From contig NC_086247.1 in NCBI RefSeq assembly GCF_021018805.1, forward strand, positions 136,069,602 through 136,133,601: 64,000 nucleotides of DNA. Reading direction: 5' to 3'. Source of the stretch: Prinia subflava. Taxonomy: Eukaryota > Chordata > Aves > Passeriformes > Cisticolidae. How positions within the stretch are numbered: position 1 is the stretch's first letter; every line of letters starts with the position of its first letter. The translations under genes were made by a program, and so were the position numbers. This document shows, piece after piece, positions 39,901 to 50,938 of the stretch. Below the pieces are notes generated by a model that saw only the letters and a list, made by a program, of their open reading frames with translations, did not search any database and was not told where the DNA came from.

Positions 39901-42900
39901 AAGAAGAAAGAAAACCTGGGGCAGATTGTGGAGTCTCTTCTATTTCCAAAGCAGAGAAAACACCAGTAAATATAACTATGTAATCTGATTTTTTTGTGTC
40001 CTTTTCTGTATTATTTTGGCTGCTGAACATTGCAAAGGAGAGGCTTTAGCCATGCTTATACATGGCAAACAGGTCAGCTTTTTTCACTAATTGTCAGGCA
40101 GAATCTATTTTTCAAGATCATTATCTGAGTACCAAAGAATAATGTTAAGACACCATTAAAATTACAAGAAAATATTGTTTTTTGTGATTTAGTGCTTGCA
40201 CAACTAGGCAGAATCATACACACAAATACATGAGTCAGAAAGACTGTTACAGTGAAGAGCTCAAAAAAAGGGAAATGGAGGAGAGACAAGTACATAATAT
40301 AATGAAGAGGGAGGGAGAAAGCAGTGGGTGTTCTCTTTCCTCTTCTGCACTCTTTGTGACAAGAAAATTACTTTGGAGGTTTGGGCATCAGATATTAAAA
40401 AAAAAAAAAAAAGTAGCAGAGAAACCATGAGTGAGACTGTTCTTTTGAAACAAGTTCTTTTGAAACAACTTTTCCTTATAAATGAAATTAAATAGGCTCT
40501 GCTGGGACAGCAGGTGTCATGAAGTATGTCATCAAAGTGACCCACTCTGTCAGCAAGTTATGTTTCCCCTTCTGCTCAGAGAAAATAAATAATTTGTATG
40601 ACTTACCATGTCAGTGCTTTATTACTTTGCTTTCTTATCTATTACTGGGATGTTTTCTGTCAGTTACTAGCTTCCTCTTGGCTCTGTCCTTCATTATGTT
40701 CTCTTGCAGAAATTAGTATTAGCTTGAAACAGATCTTTCAAGGAGAAAGATGTATTTCTCCAAGCACTCCAACAAGACTGAAATATTGTTGCTTCCAACA
40801 GTTTCTAAGGAAAGCAGGACAAAAGCCAAGTTAGAGTATCTTTTGGATGAGGAACTATTTAAAAATATATGTAGTCTTTTGTATCTTAAATTGGTTTCTA
40901 TGAAGAGAACAGTATTTGCATGTCAGGGAGCAGAGTGTATGGTGCAGGAGGGGCCTGTGCTGTGGTTAATCCTAACGTGCTGGAGTGGAGAGTGTGACCC
41001 CTCTGTCCCATGCATGGAGAGATACACGGGCCAGCTTTTCCTACATTACAGGAGTGTCACAGGCACCATTCCTGGACAGTACTCCCTGGCTAGCTTTACT
41101 GTATCCCAGCTGGCACACAAAGAAATTACATACTAAATTCCTACCATTCCTCCAAATACCACACCACTTATCAGATAATAACAGCAGAAATACCTAAGTA
41201 GTAATTATGAATATAGCAATAGTAAACATGGAAAAGATAAAAATATTCTTCTATGAAACTTATGAAAGTATTTTCTCTGTACTGCAGCCCTGAGATTATT
41301 CCCAAGTGTTTCAATAACAATGCTTTAACAATTTTTGGCTACAGTGTAACAAAGTGGATAAATACATTAAATATAAATTCATTGTAGGATATATGTGGAG
41401 ATTTACAGCCATGTAAATAACATGAGCATAAGGGATTAAAGTTGATGTCTGAATCAGTTAAAAGCTTCACTTTCTACAGGTTCCACCACTGTCCTGCCGA
41501 GTTTCATAACTGATTTTCACATGAATAGAAAATTTTAAGATTTAAAATCTCATTTCTGAATACTGTCCATAAACATACAGGCATATTTTCCATGATGTCC
41601 AGGTGAAATTTTTCAAGATTAATGTAATGATCAATCTCAAAAAATCAGTCTCCAATTTGAAGATTCCTTTTCTCATTTTCTCCACTTATTCCTGGCTCTC
41701 AAAGTTCAGCAGGCTAAATGGTGCCCTCATTGACTTCACCTGGTGAACTGACTGGGCTGGACCTGTGTGAAGAGTTTTGGTCACAACCAAAGTCCTTGCA
41801 GAAAGATGAGCTCTGTGCTGTAGGAGGTAGTGAAGCACTGTAACAATATTTTAACCACTTCAGTAAAGAGTCATCTCACCAAATATACACAAAGGAAGGA
41901 TCTGAGGAATAGGAAAGTGTCATTACACATTTATCACCTTAGCAGAAGTGCCCTTGAAAAACATTCAGATAAAAACAACTACCTGAAAAAGAGCTATCTT
42001 GTGGTAAAACTACTTCAAGCTGATACCTAAGCGAAGAAAATGTGTGTAACGGCATTTGAGGACTGGTTCTTCTGATTTTTATTCAGGCAAATCACTCTGA
42101 TAGAGGAGAATTTTACCCAAAGCATGAAATCCATTGGGCACCTTGGGATTTACTTGCGCTGGTCTTGGCAAAACCATTTTTGCCTTGAACATGAAAACTG
42201 ATGGCTTAAAGGAAAGGTGTATTCCAAAAGGAAGAAAGCGCTGGGGCCAGTATGAAGTCAGATACAGCAGGGTCTCAGTGCGTAGGCAGTAATCACAGCA
42301 TGGGAATCTGCTGCAATGAAAAAAGGGAGCAGGCAGCCTCAATGCCTGAAATTAAATGAAACCATGCACCTCCCATCTCTAAGGCTAGAAACAACCAGTT
42401 TGGGCATTGTTAGCTTCCTGATAGGGAGAAATTTCCAACATTGTGGAAATTTCCAGAATGGACATTTTGCCTGCTGAGCCTTTTTCTGCTGAGAGAAACC
42501 TGACATTTTAGCTGACAGGACATATAGGACCTGTTGGTATCTTAGGAAAAGTTTATAATGTATCCCAAAGGAAGTTATTAGTATTATTTAGTGTTTACGT
42601 ATCGTATTAGCTTTTTAAAGCATTGACCAAATTACAGTTGATTTCTTAATTAACTGATTCTCAGCAGATGGGAAAAACAGACATTGAGAGGTTAGAATAA
42701 ATTGGTCATACAAGTAAATGGCAGTCAGGAACATGAATCAGTATCTCCTGGCAAACAGGGCACAAGTCTTTGCCAGTCTGTGACAATGTGGGCTAGTCTG
42801 GTATCCTGTGCTCGCTCCTGTTTGGCTGCTGCCAAGACGCAGTGCTTTATGCTTGCCGGGAGGCCCCTCATCCTGGCATGTGGGGTGGTCTGGCCACAGC

Positions 42901-43883
42901 CACTGCTCTACCCCAGTCCTCTTTACCCAGTGAAGGACTTGATTGTTCATGTACAAAAAAGCCTTAGCTCTTGACTTTTCAATACTTAAGTCCAAGCTTC
43001 TTTCTTCACACCATTGTCAAAACCCTTAGAGACTTGATCCAAAGTAATTAGGTTAGCTAATGCATTTTAATCCTCAACCCTTTTAGTAGTTTTCTAAAAA
43101 GTTATCTTGTTTATCAGATGATTTACATGATTCAAATTCTTAATTTCTTGAGATCTCTGAATTTCAGCCAATGCATTTCAGGTATGATGGAGAACTGTTC
43201 AATACAATCATCTTAAACAGTCTACAACCTATGGCTTGGTCTGCTTTGTTAAAATCTGTCAAGTTTTCCCCTTTCGGGCTGGAATCTGTTTTGTATGTCT
43301 CTCTGGATGACCTACAACTTTTAAAGACCATTTTAAAAGAACCCTCTGATGCCCTCCCTTTTTCAGTAGAGAACACACACTTCATTGCCATCTGGGGATG
43401 CCAACACCAACACCCTACTACCAGGAGAGATGTCATGTTGCAAGCCCAGCTCCTTAGGCTTGATTTCTGCCAAACCAGCAGCAGGTCTAATTGTACCTAC
43501 TGGGACAATTGCTGATGCTAGAGAAGAACTTGATTTGGGGTTCCAAAGCATTGTTGTCTGGATTAAAATCTAGATATTTGGGAACAGTTTTCCCAAGGTA
43601 ACCTTGGACTACTCAATTTCTAAAACATTTCCATGTGAGGAGAAGCCCAACTTCTATGAGTACCAATTCTGAAAATTTCTGCAAATATTCAAAGCATTTT
43701 TTATAAAACCACTTGACCATGTACTCATTCCTTTCAGGGGAGAAACATACCATCTATCTGTCAGCTTCACATGAATTAATTTTACTCCTAGAAAACTTAT
43801 TATGAAATAAACCCCATTATTCTTGGCATAATTGCAGAAGAACTTCCGTCTTGTAAATATTCACAACCTTTCTGCATGTGTTC
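36961..43883. other. Intergenic DNA
   Basis: About 6.9 kb without a recognisable gene. It includes a short GT run near 37025, a poly(A) tract near 40399-40413, and a palindromic NF-kappaB-like decamer GGAAATTTCC at 42445-42454. ORFs up to 128 codons here have no family features that I recognise. Confidence 0.45.
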
Positions 43884-43972
43884 CTGGGCAACTGGCTTTT
43901 GGTGTCCCTGCTTGAGCAGAGGGGTTAGACCAGATGACCTCCAGAGGTCCCCTTGTAACCCTAACAAATATA
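43884..43972 (+). mobile_element. CR1 LINE 3'-end fragment
   Basis: The segment GAGGGGTTAGACCAGATGAC then CTCCAGAGGTCCCCTTGTAA is the conserved terminal part of bird CR1 elements. Its usual ATTCTATG-type tail is degraded. Orientation is plus. Confidence 0.75.
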
Positions 43973-46900
43973 AACATGTCATTAACTAATCTTTTAACTT
44001 TTAAATGTCTTAACTTTCACTTATGCTGCACTTCCATCACAATTTAGCAACTCTTCATCCCTCCTAGCCTGTTCCCTCTCTCCTCCCTAGTGCTAGCACT
44101 GCTGCATGGCTCAGCCTGGGGACATCCAGTTCACAAAATTAGCACTTTCTGAGTACCAACACCAGCACGAGAGAGAGGCGAGATGACAGGCAGGGTAATT
44201 TATCAGGGAATCACAGCCTCAGGCATACTCTGACGTGTGTTTTGGCCACAATAGCCTGGAGCCATCTCACCAGCACTAAACCTCTGAAACACAATTTTTA
44301 GGAGAATGTTCTCTTTCAGTAAACACAGTTTCTCAAACAGTAAACTTGGACATTTTCTGTTTGCCACTGGATATGCAGAGAGAGTCAACAATTTTTTTTG
44401 AGACCCTTTTATTTCTCTGCAGACACTATATTTCACTATCTCTGTATCTCTTTTATTATACTGTGATTAAAGGTGTGGATTAATTGCTCAGCATCTGTGA
44501 GAATGAAATGGAACAACCTGAAATTTGCTTGAGAGCTCCCCTCCTGTGATGTGCAAAGTTTTGTTTCTTCCACTCTTTTGTGTTAGGAATAGAAATTTAG
44601 GCACTTTTCAATGCATTTTCACTAATTTTGAGAATCACATGTAATTAAAATGTTACTGTATGGAAGCTTCAGCCTTTGGAGATTAGTGTCATCTTACAAA
44701 TATCATGCATGCCATGATGATACTGCAGTTTTGGTTTCAGAGGCCAGTGTGGCACACTGCCTCTGTGTCCCATTTGTACTCTTCGAAACATTGCTGCTTT
44801 TTTGCACTTTCAGAGGCTTGGATGCATCCTTCCCTTGCAAACGGCCAAATTTGGACACCTTATTCTCCAAATATTTCTATTAAATCAAAGAATGCTAATG
44901 GCTAAATAAGGTGCAACTCAATATTGCTACATTAATGAGAATATACCCTTCATCTTTTGCAATATAGGAACCTGCTACACTGCTGGCTACACATTTGTCA
45001 AAGGAAAAGATACTCACAAAACATGAGGACCACATTGGTATATAACTAATCATAATCTGCCTTAGCCATAACAAATCAATGTAGCTTTTTCATGGCTTAT
45101 TTTAAAGGAATGGTGAAAAGAACCGCAAAGACCACCTTCCTCCACAACACACAGAGTAATATTATTTCTTACCCTTTCTAAAAATTTGGAAAAAAGTGGG
45201 GAATGATTCAGTATTACCTGTCATACTCATAAAGTATAAATTGCTGTTGAAAGGGCAGCTTAGGGAACAGATACTCAGGACATGCAAAGGCACTGAGCAG
45301 TTACTCATATGCTAACTGTGTTTTTCCCTTCATATTATCCTGCACACCAGTCTCTAGCATTCAGATTGTACTTTATCTTTTTGTTCTGTTCAGGTCTGAT
45401 CCCAGTTTTTAAATGGAAAATATATTAATAGAGTCATAATCATATTGCTTCCCCTGGTTCCCCTGGCTTCGAAAGAACTGAATTTCATACATTATATGTA
45501 ACCAAATTAAAAGGCTCAATTTTTTTTGTGTGATTTCTGGCTCACAGAGACTGGGTATAATTATTTCTTCTAGGGTATTGTATTATACTGTAATTTGCAC
45601 AATGGCCCAAAAGCCTTTCAGTGTGCCAGCAGAATCAAAAACTCCACCACTTTATGGTCAAGTGCAGTGCTGCTGCTCTGCTTGTTTCAGCATGGGTAGA
45701 CAAATTAGACAATTAGATAAATAGGGTGGAATTAACCCCCTCATCCCCAAATTAGGGGTTGCACTAATATATAAAAAGAAACACTGAGGTTGGAACATAA
45801 ACCAGTTGATTTCATTTCAGGAAAAGTCACCAACACAATATTAAATAACATATGAATTAATTATTTTGAAGAGTGCAACTTGAAATGTTGAAGAGGTTCT
45901 ATAACAGATTTTCATACTGAGATTCATGAAATTGTTTCCCCCACAGCCTTCAAAAGCAGAAACCATCCTTTCTGTTCTTCTGTACGTGTAAAATAAGGTA
46001 CCATTGAGTCACAGCTGTCTCAGTGGACAGAAAACATTTTTATTGTGACAAAAAGTACCCTCATATGAAGCATTTCAGTAATGTCACCATTTCAGTTGTC
46101 AGCTGACATTCAGCTTGACATTTACAAGGTGACTTCAATGACATTTCTGTAATCTGACTAACTAATGAACCTGAATAATCAAGTGATGATGGCTGAGATA
46201 AAATCTATGCATCTGAAGCACATCTTCAACTAACATTTATGTCACAAATTGCTATGAAATTTTGACCATTCTAAACATTTTAGTGATCTCTTTAGATCTT
46301 GGTTGGATAAGGAATATCAGAAAAGCAAAAAGTGTAAAGGAAAATTAATCTCAAATAATGTTAAATTTGTACATCTGGGCTCACCATTCACTTCTTACAG
46401 AACAGAATATCTTATTCTTCACATGACAGACATTTTTAATAGCTTATAATAAAGCTCAATAGTTTTTCTGCTTCCAGATTAAATTGTCCTTTCTTGAGAT
46501 TAGATTATTGCAGTGAATTGCCACTTTTCAAGACATTAGTTGAAATGGAAACAGTAGCTGTACAAGGAGAAATACTAAAAAAGTAAGTTCAACTTTCTTC
46601 TTTACTTGTCAAAGCAATTATTTAAGGTCTCATTTAATGAATTTTTGAAGCAATTTCAGATTTTCCATTATATTTGGAAAATGATAGCAATTTTCCCGCA
46701 TTATTACCTTTTTTTGGATATAGAAAATAAATGCTCATGGAGGCATATAATACTTTATATTTCATATACTGAAATGCATAATTTCATATATATTTTCTGA
46801 TAGTGTTCTGAGTTCATCTAGTACTTATTCTGCAAGTATTATTTTAAGAATATCTGGATCTGGAAAATTAAGGCATGTCACCATAATGAGTTGCTGTCAC

Positions 46901-47527
46901 TCATTCTTTCTCTTGTTAAAGCATGGCTAATGTCAACATAACAAGACATTACATCTATTCTCTTAAATATATTTATTCAGATGTATTTATTTTCCTTTTT
47001 CCTTTGGAAGTATTGGAAGCTAAATATATTCCTTACTATTATAATTTTCTAAAGAAATGCACTTGCTTTTAATAAGTTAAAGAAACCTGGTTTTTTTTCA
47101 TCACTTCTCTCAAATTCCTTTTGCTTTGCCTTGCCTTGCCTCTCTTTCATTTTTCAATTTGAGAAGTTGTAGTTCTCTAAAGTTTTCCTTTTATGCTTAG
47201 AATCACATTGATACTAAAAGATATCAAATAGCAAAGGGCAGGGAGATTTTAATTTCAATACAGGGTGTTTTTTTCAGTTCAGAAGATGACTTCATGTGAA
47301 CTGGTCATCTGAACTCCTTTCTAAGCACTGAAATCCAACAATTTCTATAGCAGGACTGTTTGGCCGTGTTTGTAAAGTTTCTGTTTGCTCTCCGTGGAAT
47401 ATGAAAGGAGGTTAGGATGGCTTGGTCTGACAGAGACCTCTTGCTGTTGTCATCCAAAGTTAGAGATGAAGCTCTCCCAAAGCTACCTGTATATCAGCTA
47501 TGAAACAACCACTGGAAACTGTCAGTT
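43973..47527. other. Intergenic DNA left of the provirus
   Basis: AT-rich DNA with short ORFs only. Nothing recognisable up to the integration site. Confidence 0.5.
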
Positions 47528-47533
47528 CTGCTA
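47528..47533 (+). repeat. Target-site duplication, left copy
   Basis: CTGCTA directly before the 5' LTR, identical to 57010-57015. Six base pairs is the length made by alpha- and many betaretroviral integrases. Confidence 0.95.
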
Positions 47534-48071
47534 TGTGGTGGTGTGGATGGTTGGACTTTCCCCATTTCAGTATGTTAAACCTCAGTTGGACTCCACAAAG
47601 AAAGTTGGGACAGTGTAAGCAGGAACAAGCAGGTGCTGTGAAGGACTGTGACAAGGAAAAGAAGGACAGACGAGGGAGAGGATTTAAAGAGAGAGACTTA
47701 AGGAAGAAGGAGAGGGTGCTGAAAGAAGGATATAGGAAAGAGGGTTTTGAGGCAGAGAGAAGTTGAAAGATATATGGGTGGTTTACCAAGTAGGAAGGAT
47801 TTAGATATGTGGGAAAGATGAAAGGCTGGTGGGTCCTATATTGTATGTTCTGCACAATGTTGTATGTTCTGTACACCCCCCCTTAATTGAAATTCATAAG
47901 TTCCCCTTGGTCACATGTTACCTTTTCCCCTCTTCCCGCCACTGTGTTATCCCTCCCCTATCCCCTAACTGGTTCAAGGCTTGCAACCCTTCCCCTTATC
48001 TCCCAAGTGTCAAGGTTCCATTGGTTGCTGCAAAGAGGGACTCCCATTTCTCCTCCCCTACCCCGAAAGCA

Positions 48072-48077
48072 TATAAG
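48072..48077 (+). promoter_or_regulatory. Proviral TATA box (5' LTR)
   Basis: TATAAG within GCATATAAGCTGG. It sits about 50 bp downstream of the inverted CCAAT box and about 80 bp before the polyadenylation signal, the usual retroviral layout. Transcription is expected to start near 48100. The same site in the 3' LTR is at 56711. Confidence 0.8.
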
Positions 48078-48152
48078 CTGGTGCATTTCTTTGTTCGGGA
48101 TCCAGTTCCAGTTCAGCCTGGTTCCACTTCGGTCTGGACAGTGCTATGTTGG

Positions 48153-48158
48153 ATTAAA
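48153..48158 (+). terminator. LTR polyadenylation signal (5' copy)
   Basis: ATTAAA followed by GTTGTGGTTCCTCTGTCTGG, a GT-rich downstream element. The functional copy for viral RNA is the identical one in the 3' LTR at 56792-56797. Its place downstream of the predicted cap site puts it in R. Confidence 0.75.
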
Positions 48159-48376
48159 GTTGTGGTTCCTCTGTCTGGCTGGCTGGATCCTCCTTTCTCG
48201 CTCTTAGCGCGTCGCTTCAGTTATCCTACTGCCGTTCAGGTCTCTCCCAGGGTCAAGAACCCACAGGGCTGACCCCTTCGTTCCGCTGAGGGGCGGCTCG
48301 GATTCCGCTTGCTCCGGTGCCTGGGCTGGCTCGGGGTGAAGCCAAGGGGCTTAGTAGCGGCACCGCGACAGGTGGC

Positions 48377-48394
48377 TGGCACCCCAGATGGGAC
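48377..48394 (+). other. Primer-binding site, tRNA-Arg(CCU)-like
   Basis: TGGCACCCCAGATGGGAC is complementary to the 3' end expected of a vertebrate tRNA-Arg(CCU): CCA, discriminator G, acceptor strand, then T-stem starting with the invariant C61. It begins 6 nt after the LTR, more than the usual 0-3 nt. A TGG also occurs at 48373 with normal 2-nt spacing, but an 18-mer there would not give C at tRNA position 61. The tRNA identity is recalled, not searched. Confidence 0.65.
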
Positions 48395-48631
48395 CCTGAG
48401 GAGAAGCCTTGAGTTTCCGTGGAGGCTCTTGTCTTCCCTCTTTGTGGTCCCCGGAAGGATTGGCGGTGCTCGCACCAGGCGCGAGCACCGAAGAGTTTCA
48501 GATCCAGGGCGGTCCCACCGCTGCGAGTCGAGCAGCCTCTTCGGAGGAGCGCTCCTCGCAGATCCAGGAGGCAGCTTCGTCGGCAGCACTCCCGGCGAAG
48601 TCTTCTGTGCGCTGAGGGTTCCCCAAGACCG

Positions 48632-48640
48632 CAGGTAAGT
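48632..48640 (+). other. Major splice donor
   Basis: CAG|GTAAGT, a perfect U1 match, with the cut after 48634. It pairs logically with the acceptor just before env at 54612. Confidence 0.85.
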
Positions 48641-49009
48641 ACCCTCCGTCGGGGGCACGCGATCAGGACCCCCTCTCCAAGCCACGGGGGAGGGCTCCGA
48701 GGAGAAGTCTGCGCAGGACCGGGGGGTTAACGCTTTCGTTTTCGCTCCCGGTTTGGTCGTGCCCAGGCGGTTTTTAGTTCTTTTCGTTCGGGTTTGTTTC
48801 GTTTGAGTGCTCCTGCCAGCTCTCGAGGGAGGCTCGGAGCTGGGGGAGAGTCGGGTTTTTGGGGACGTTGCGCGTGCCGCGCGCCGGGAGGATCGGTGGC
48901 TTTAGCGAGTGCAGGGTTACCCGGTTTTTAAGTTGCGGCAGTTACGGTTTTCTGTTTGAGATTTAGTTGGTCCGGTCTTGGGTGAGGGTGGTTTTTCAAC
49001 ACCGGCGAG

Positions 49010-50938
49010 ATGGGTGCCTCGCTTTCGACCACCCAGAAAGGAGTTTATTATGTTCTTGTTAGAGTTTTGGAGGAGAACAAGGTTCAGTTCTCCCGCGGTT
49101 CGTTAAAAAGGCTGGTGCGGTGGCTTTCCGTGCAGTTCAGTAACACGTCTGAGGAGCTTGTAAGGAACCCCCGTTACTGGGAGGCGATCGAAAAAAAAGC
49201 GGCCAATTCGGATAAATGTCCCCAAGATTTTATGTTTTTGATTGTCAAATTTAAAACGATCGCTAACAGCTCTCCCCTGCATGAAAAGCCAACGCGACCG
49301 CCCGCCCCAGTTTCCCGTTCCCCTTCTCCCAATCCCCGTGTTCCTCGGAAGGGAATTCTGAGGAGAGCCGCAGACCCTAGGTCTGCCAGCCCAGGCTCTC
49401 GCCAGAACTCCCGGTCCCCCAGCCTCAGCAGTCTTGTCCGGACTGCTGAGGAATCCTCGGGTCGCCCTGGACAAGCGGCCCGGGGACGCAGCCCTTCCCC
49501 TGTCTCCCCAAGTTGTCGACCAAAAGTTAGATTTAATCTTGCTGCGTCACAGGAGCCACAAGATGGCGCCTGCGACACACAAGATGGCGCCCGTTCGCGC
49601 CGTTCTCCTACCCCTCCCCCGCGTCCCCCTCCCCCGAAATTCAATCCCTTCCTTGACCCAACCCCTTCATACCCGCCCAACCCCTTTTATCTGCCCAACC
49701 CATTTTACCCCTTGGTCCCTCCCACACCCGCCCCCTCTGTTCCCTCCCTTGCTCCACCCATGGCTCCTCCCACATACCCGATGTCTCCTCCCTTTGTGGC
49801 CGCCCAAACCCCGCCTTCGGTCCCTCCCTTTTCCCACGCTGACACTCCTCCCACTCCTGCCCCCTGGCCCGCCCTAGGGGCGGAGCCAGGCACTTCTCCC
49901 CACCCCGGAAGGAGGCCATCTTGGAATGGTAGTTCCCACGCTGCCTCTTCCGGTTCCCACGGTAGGGAACCGGAAGACAACAGCGATGGAAACCAGGAAG
50001 TGCATCTCTCAGCTGCACCTGTCACCTACCGAAGGGCTCGAGGGGGTGGCGAACCTAAACCGAATTGGCAGCCATTTTCACAAACTATAATTCGAGATTT
50101 ATGTAAGGCGCACAAAGAATTTGGGAGAGAGAGCCCGTACTTCCGCGGCCTCCTTCAGGCAGACCTAGCAGCTGCGACAACCCTTCCTGCAGACTTAAAG
50201 CAATTATTTTCTTGCCTGATGACACCGGCTGAATTTGAATTATGGCTTGCTGCATTTAGGCAAGCCCTGCGGGAAGAGCTGCCGCACCTGCCACTCCCAG
50301 CAATTGATGAGGGAGGTAATCCCCTTACTGTTGAATTGCTGGGAGGAGAAGGTTCCTTCGAGTCCCCTCAAATTCAGGCACTGCTCATTCCACCAGCAGT
50401 TCTGCCTAGGGTGCGAGACCTGGCCTGCAAAGCCTTTTTCACGATGCAGCCTCGTGCACCCCTGCCGCCGTTCACCCAGATTAGGCAAGGGGACACAGAA
50501 TCATTTGTAGATTTCGTGGACAAGATGACTAGAGCTTTAGAAATACAAGTAACGGACGGGCTCGCCCGTAAGAGAATTTTGGAGGAGATTGTTTTTGCTA
50601 ATGCTAATAATGTGTGCAAACAAGCGATTTTAAGTCTCCCTCCAGAACCCCCACGGACTCTACAGGTGATGCTGCAAGTTTGCCAGCAAAAGGTCCCTTT
50701 CCTGCTTCAACATATGACCACCGCAAGCAAGCAGGGAACTCGGCAGGTGCATGCTGCAGAAGATGCGACTCTTCGTCGCCCACAGGCTCGCAAGCTGGCA
50801 GCGTCGAACCCAGCCAGAGCACGGGTCGAGTGCTACCTCTGCCATGAAAAAGGGCATTTTGTGAGCCAATGCCCGCATAACTTGCTGGCAAAGCCTCGGC
50901 CGCAGCAGGAGGACTCCGAACACAATTCAAAAAACTAG
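49010..50938 (+). CDS. gag: Gag polyprotein (642 aa)
   Basis: Structural polyprotein that assembles the viral particle. The ATG has a strong context (GAGATGG). It opens MGAS, giving a candidate myristoylation glycine; residues 1-90 look like a class II matrix domain. Residues 100-200 are rich in Arg-Ser/Ser-Pro pairs and 195-345 are proline-rich. The latter contain PPTY (253-256), a PPxY late-budding motif, and a repeated PNPFY phrase. Capsid begins around 340-350; its major homology region is at about 493-510 (QGDTESFVDFVDKMTRAL). Nucleocapsid has one CCHC zinc knuckle at C608, C611, H616 and C621, whereas alpha- and betaretroviruses normally have two. There is no protease in this frame. The stop TAG (50936-50938) directly follows the frameshift heptamer. 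The frame is intact. Confidence 0.95.
   Translation: MGASLSTTQKGVYYVLVRVLEENKVQFSRGSLKRLVRWLSVQFSNTSEELVRNPRYWEAIEKKAANSDKCPQDFMFLIVKFKTIANSSPLHEKPTRPPAPVSRSPSPNPRVPRKGILRRAADPRSASPGSRQNSRSPSLSSLVRTAEESSGRPGQAARGRSPSPVSPSCRPKVRFNLAASQEPQDGACDTQDGARSRRSPTPPPRPPPPKFNPFLDPTPSYPPNPFYLPNPFYPLVPPTPAPSVPSLAPPMAPPTYPMSPPFVAAQTPPSVPPFSHADTPPTPAPWPALGAEPGTSPHPGRRPSWNGSSHAASSGSHGREPEDNSDGNQEVHLSAAPVTYRRARGGGEPKPNWQPFSQTIIRDLCKAHKEFGRESPYFRGLLQADLAAATTLPADLKQLFSCLMTPAEFELWLAAFRQALREELPHLPLPAIDEGGNPLTVELLGGEGSFESPQIQALLIPPAVLPRVRDLACKAFFTMQPRAPLPPFTQIRQGDTESFVDFVDKMTRALEIQVTDGLARKRILEEIVFANANNVCKQAILSLPPEPPRTLQVMLQVCQQKVPFLLQHMTTASKQGTRQVHAAEDATLRRPQARKLAASNPARARVECYLCHEKGHFVSQCPHNLLAKPRPQQEDSEHNSKN
50929..50935 (+). 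promoter_or_regulatory. -1 ribosomal frameshift site A AAA AAC
   Basis: The gag codons TCA AAA AAC TAG contain the classic heptamer A AAA AAC (50929-50935) immediately before the stop. Slipping back one base continues as CTA GGG GGG GAG, which is open and joins the pro-pol frame without a stop. A GC-rich stretch follows and may form the stimulatory RNA structure. Confidence 0.9.

Larger units (their letters stand above)
47534..48370 (+). repeat. 5' LTR (U3-R-U5)
   Basis: 837 bp, starts TGTGGTGG and ends GCGACA. U3 holds a purine-rich tract (about 47650-47770), twin TATGTTCTG motifs (about 47844 and 47864), an inverted CCAAT box (ATTGG, 48020-48024) and a TATA box at 48072. R should start near 48100 and end shortly after the ATTAAA signal at 48153, followed by a GT-rich stretch; U5 fills the rest to 48370. 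These borders are predicted from element spacing. Confidence 0.95.
48371..49009 (+). promoter_or_regulatory. Retroviral untranslated leader with probable packaging structures
   Basis: 639 bp between the LTR and gag. It contains the PBS, a 10-bp perfect hairpin (arms 48464-48473 and 48481-48490, 7-nt loop), a 14-bp palindrome GAGGAGCGCTCCTC at 48544-48557, and the major splice donor at 48634/48635. The section after the donor (48635-49009), absent from spliced env RNA, is the expected place for a genomic-RNA-specific packaging signal. Function is inferred from position. Confidence 0.7.

Noticed and set aside
42445..42454. NF-kappaB-like palindrome GGAAATTTCC
   Set aside because: A single 10-bp match far from any promoter is expected by chance.
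47460..47876. 138-codon minus-strand ORF in U3
   Set aside because: Explained by the purine-rich plus strand, which leaves few stops on the antisense strand.
47829..48272. 147-codon ORF running through the LTR, repeated at 56468-56911
   Set aside because: It crosses the predicted U3, R and U5 including the TATA box and poly(A) signal and has no known domain. The repetition simply reflects the identical LTRs.
48373..48390. Alternative primer-binding site with normal 2-nt spacing
   Set aside because: The matching tRNA would lack the invariant C61, whereas the 18-mer at 48377 fits tRNA-Arg(CCU).
49174..49680. 168-codon antisense ORF under gag
   Set aside because: Gly/Arg-rich mirror of the proline-rich codons; no independent evidence.
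49434..49877. 147-codon overlapping ORF in another frame of gag
   Set aside because: A shadow of the proline-rich region: CCN codons read as Pro/Leu/His in other frames. No start context or domain supports it.
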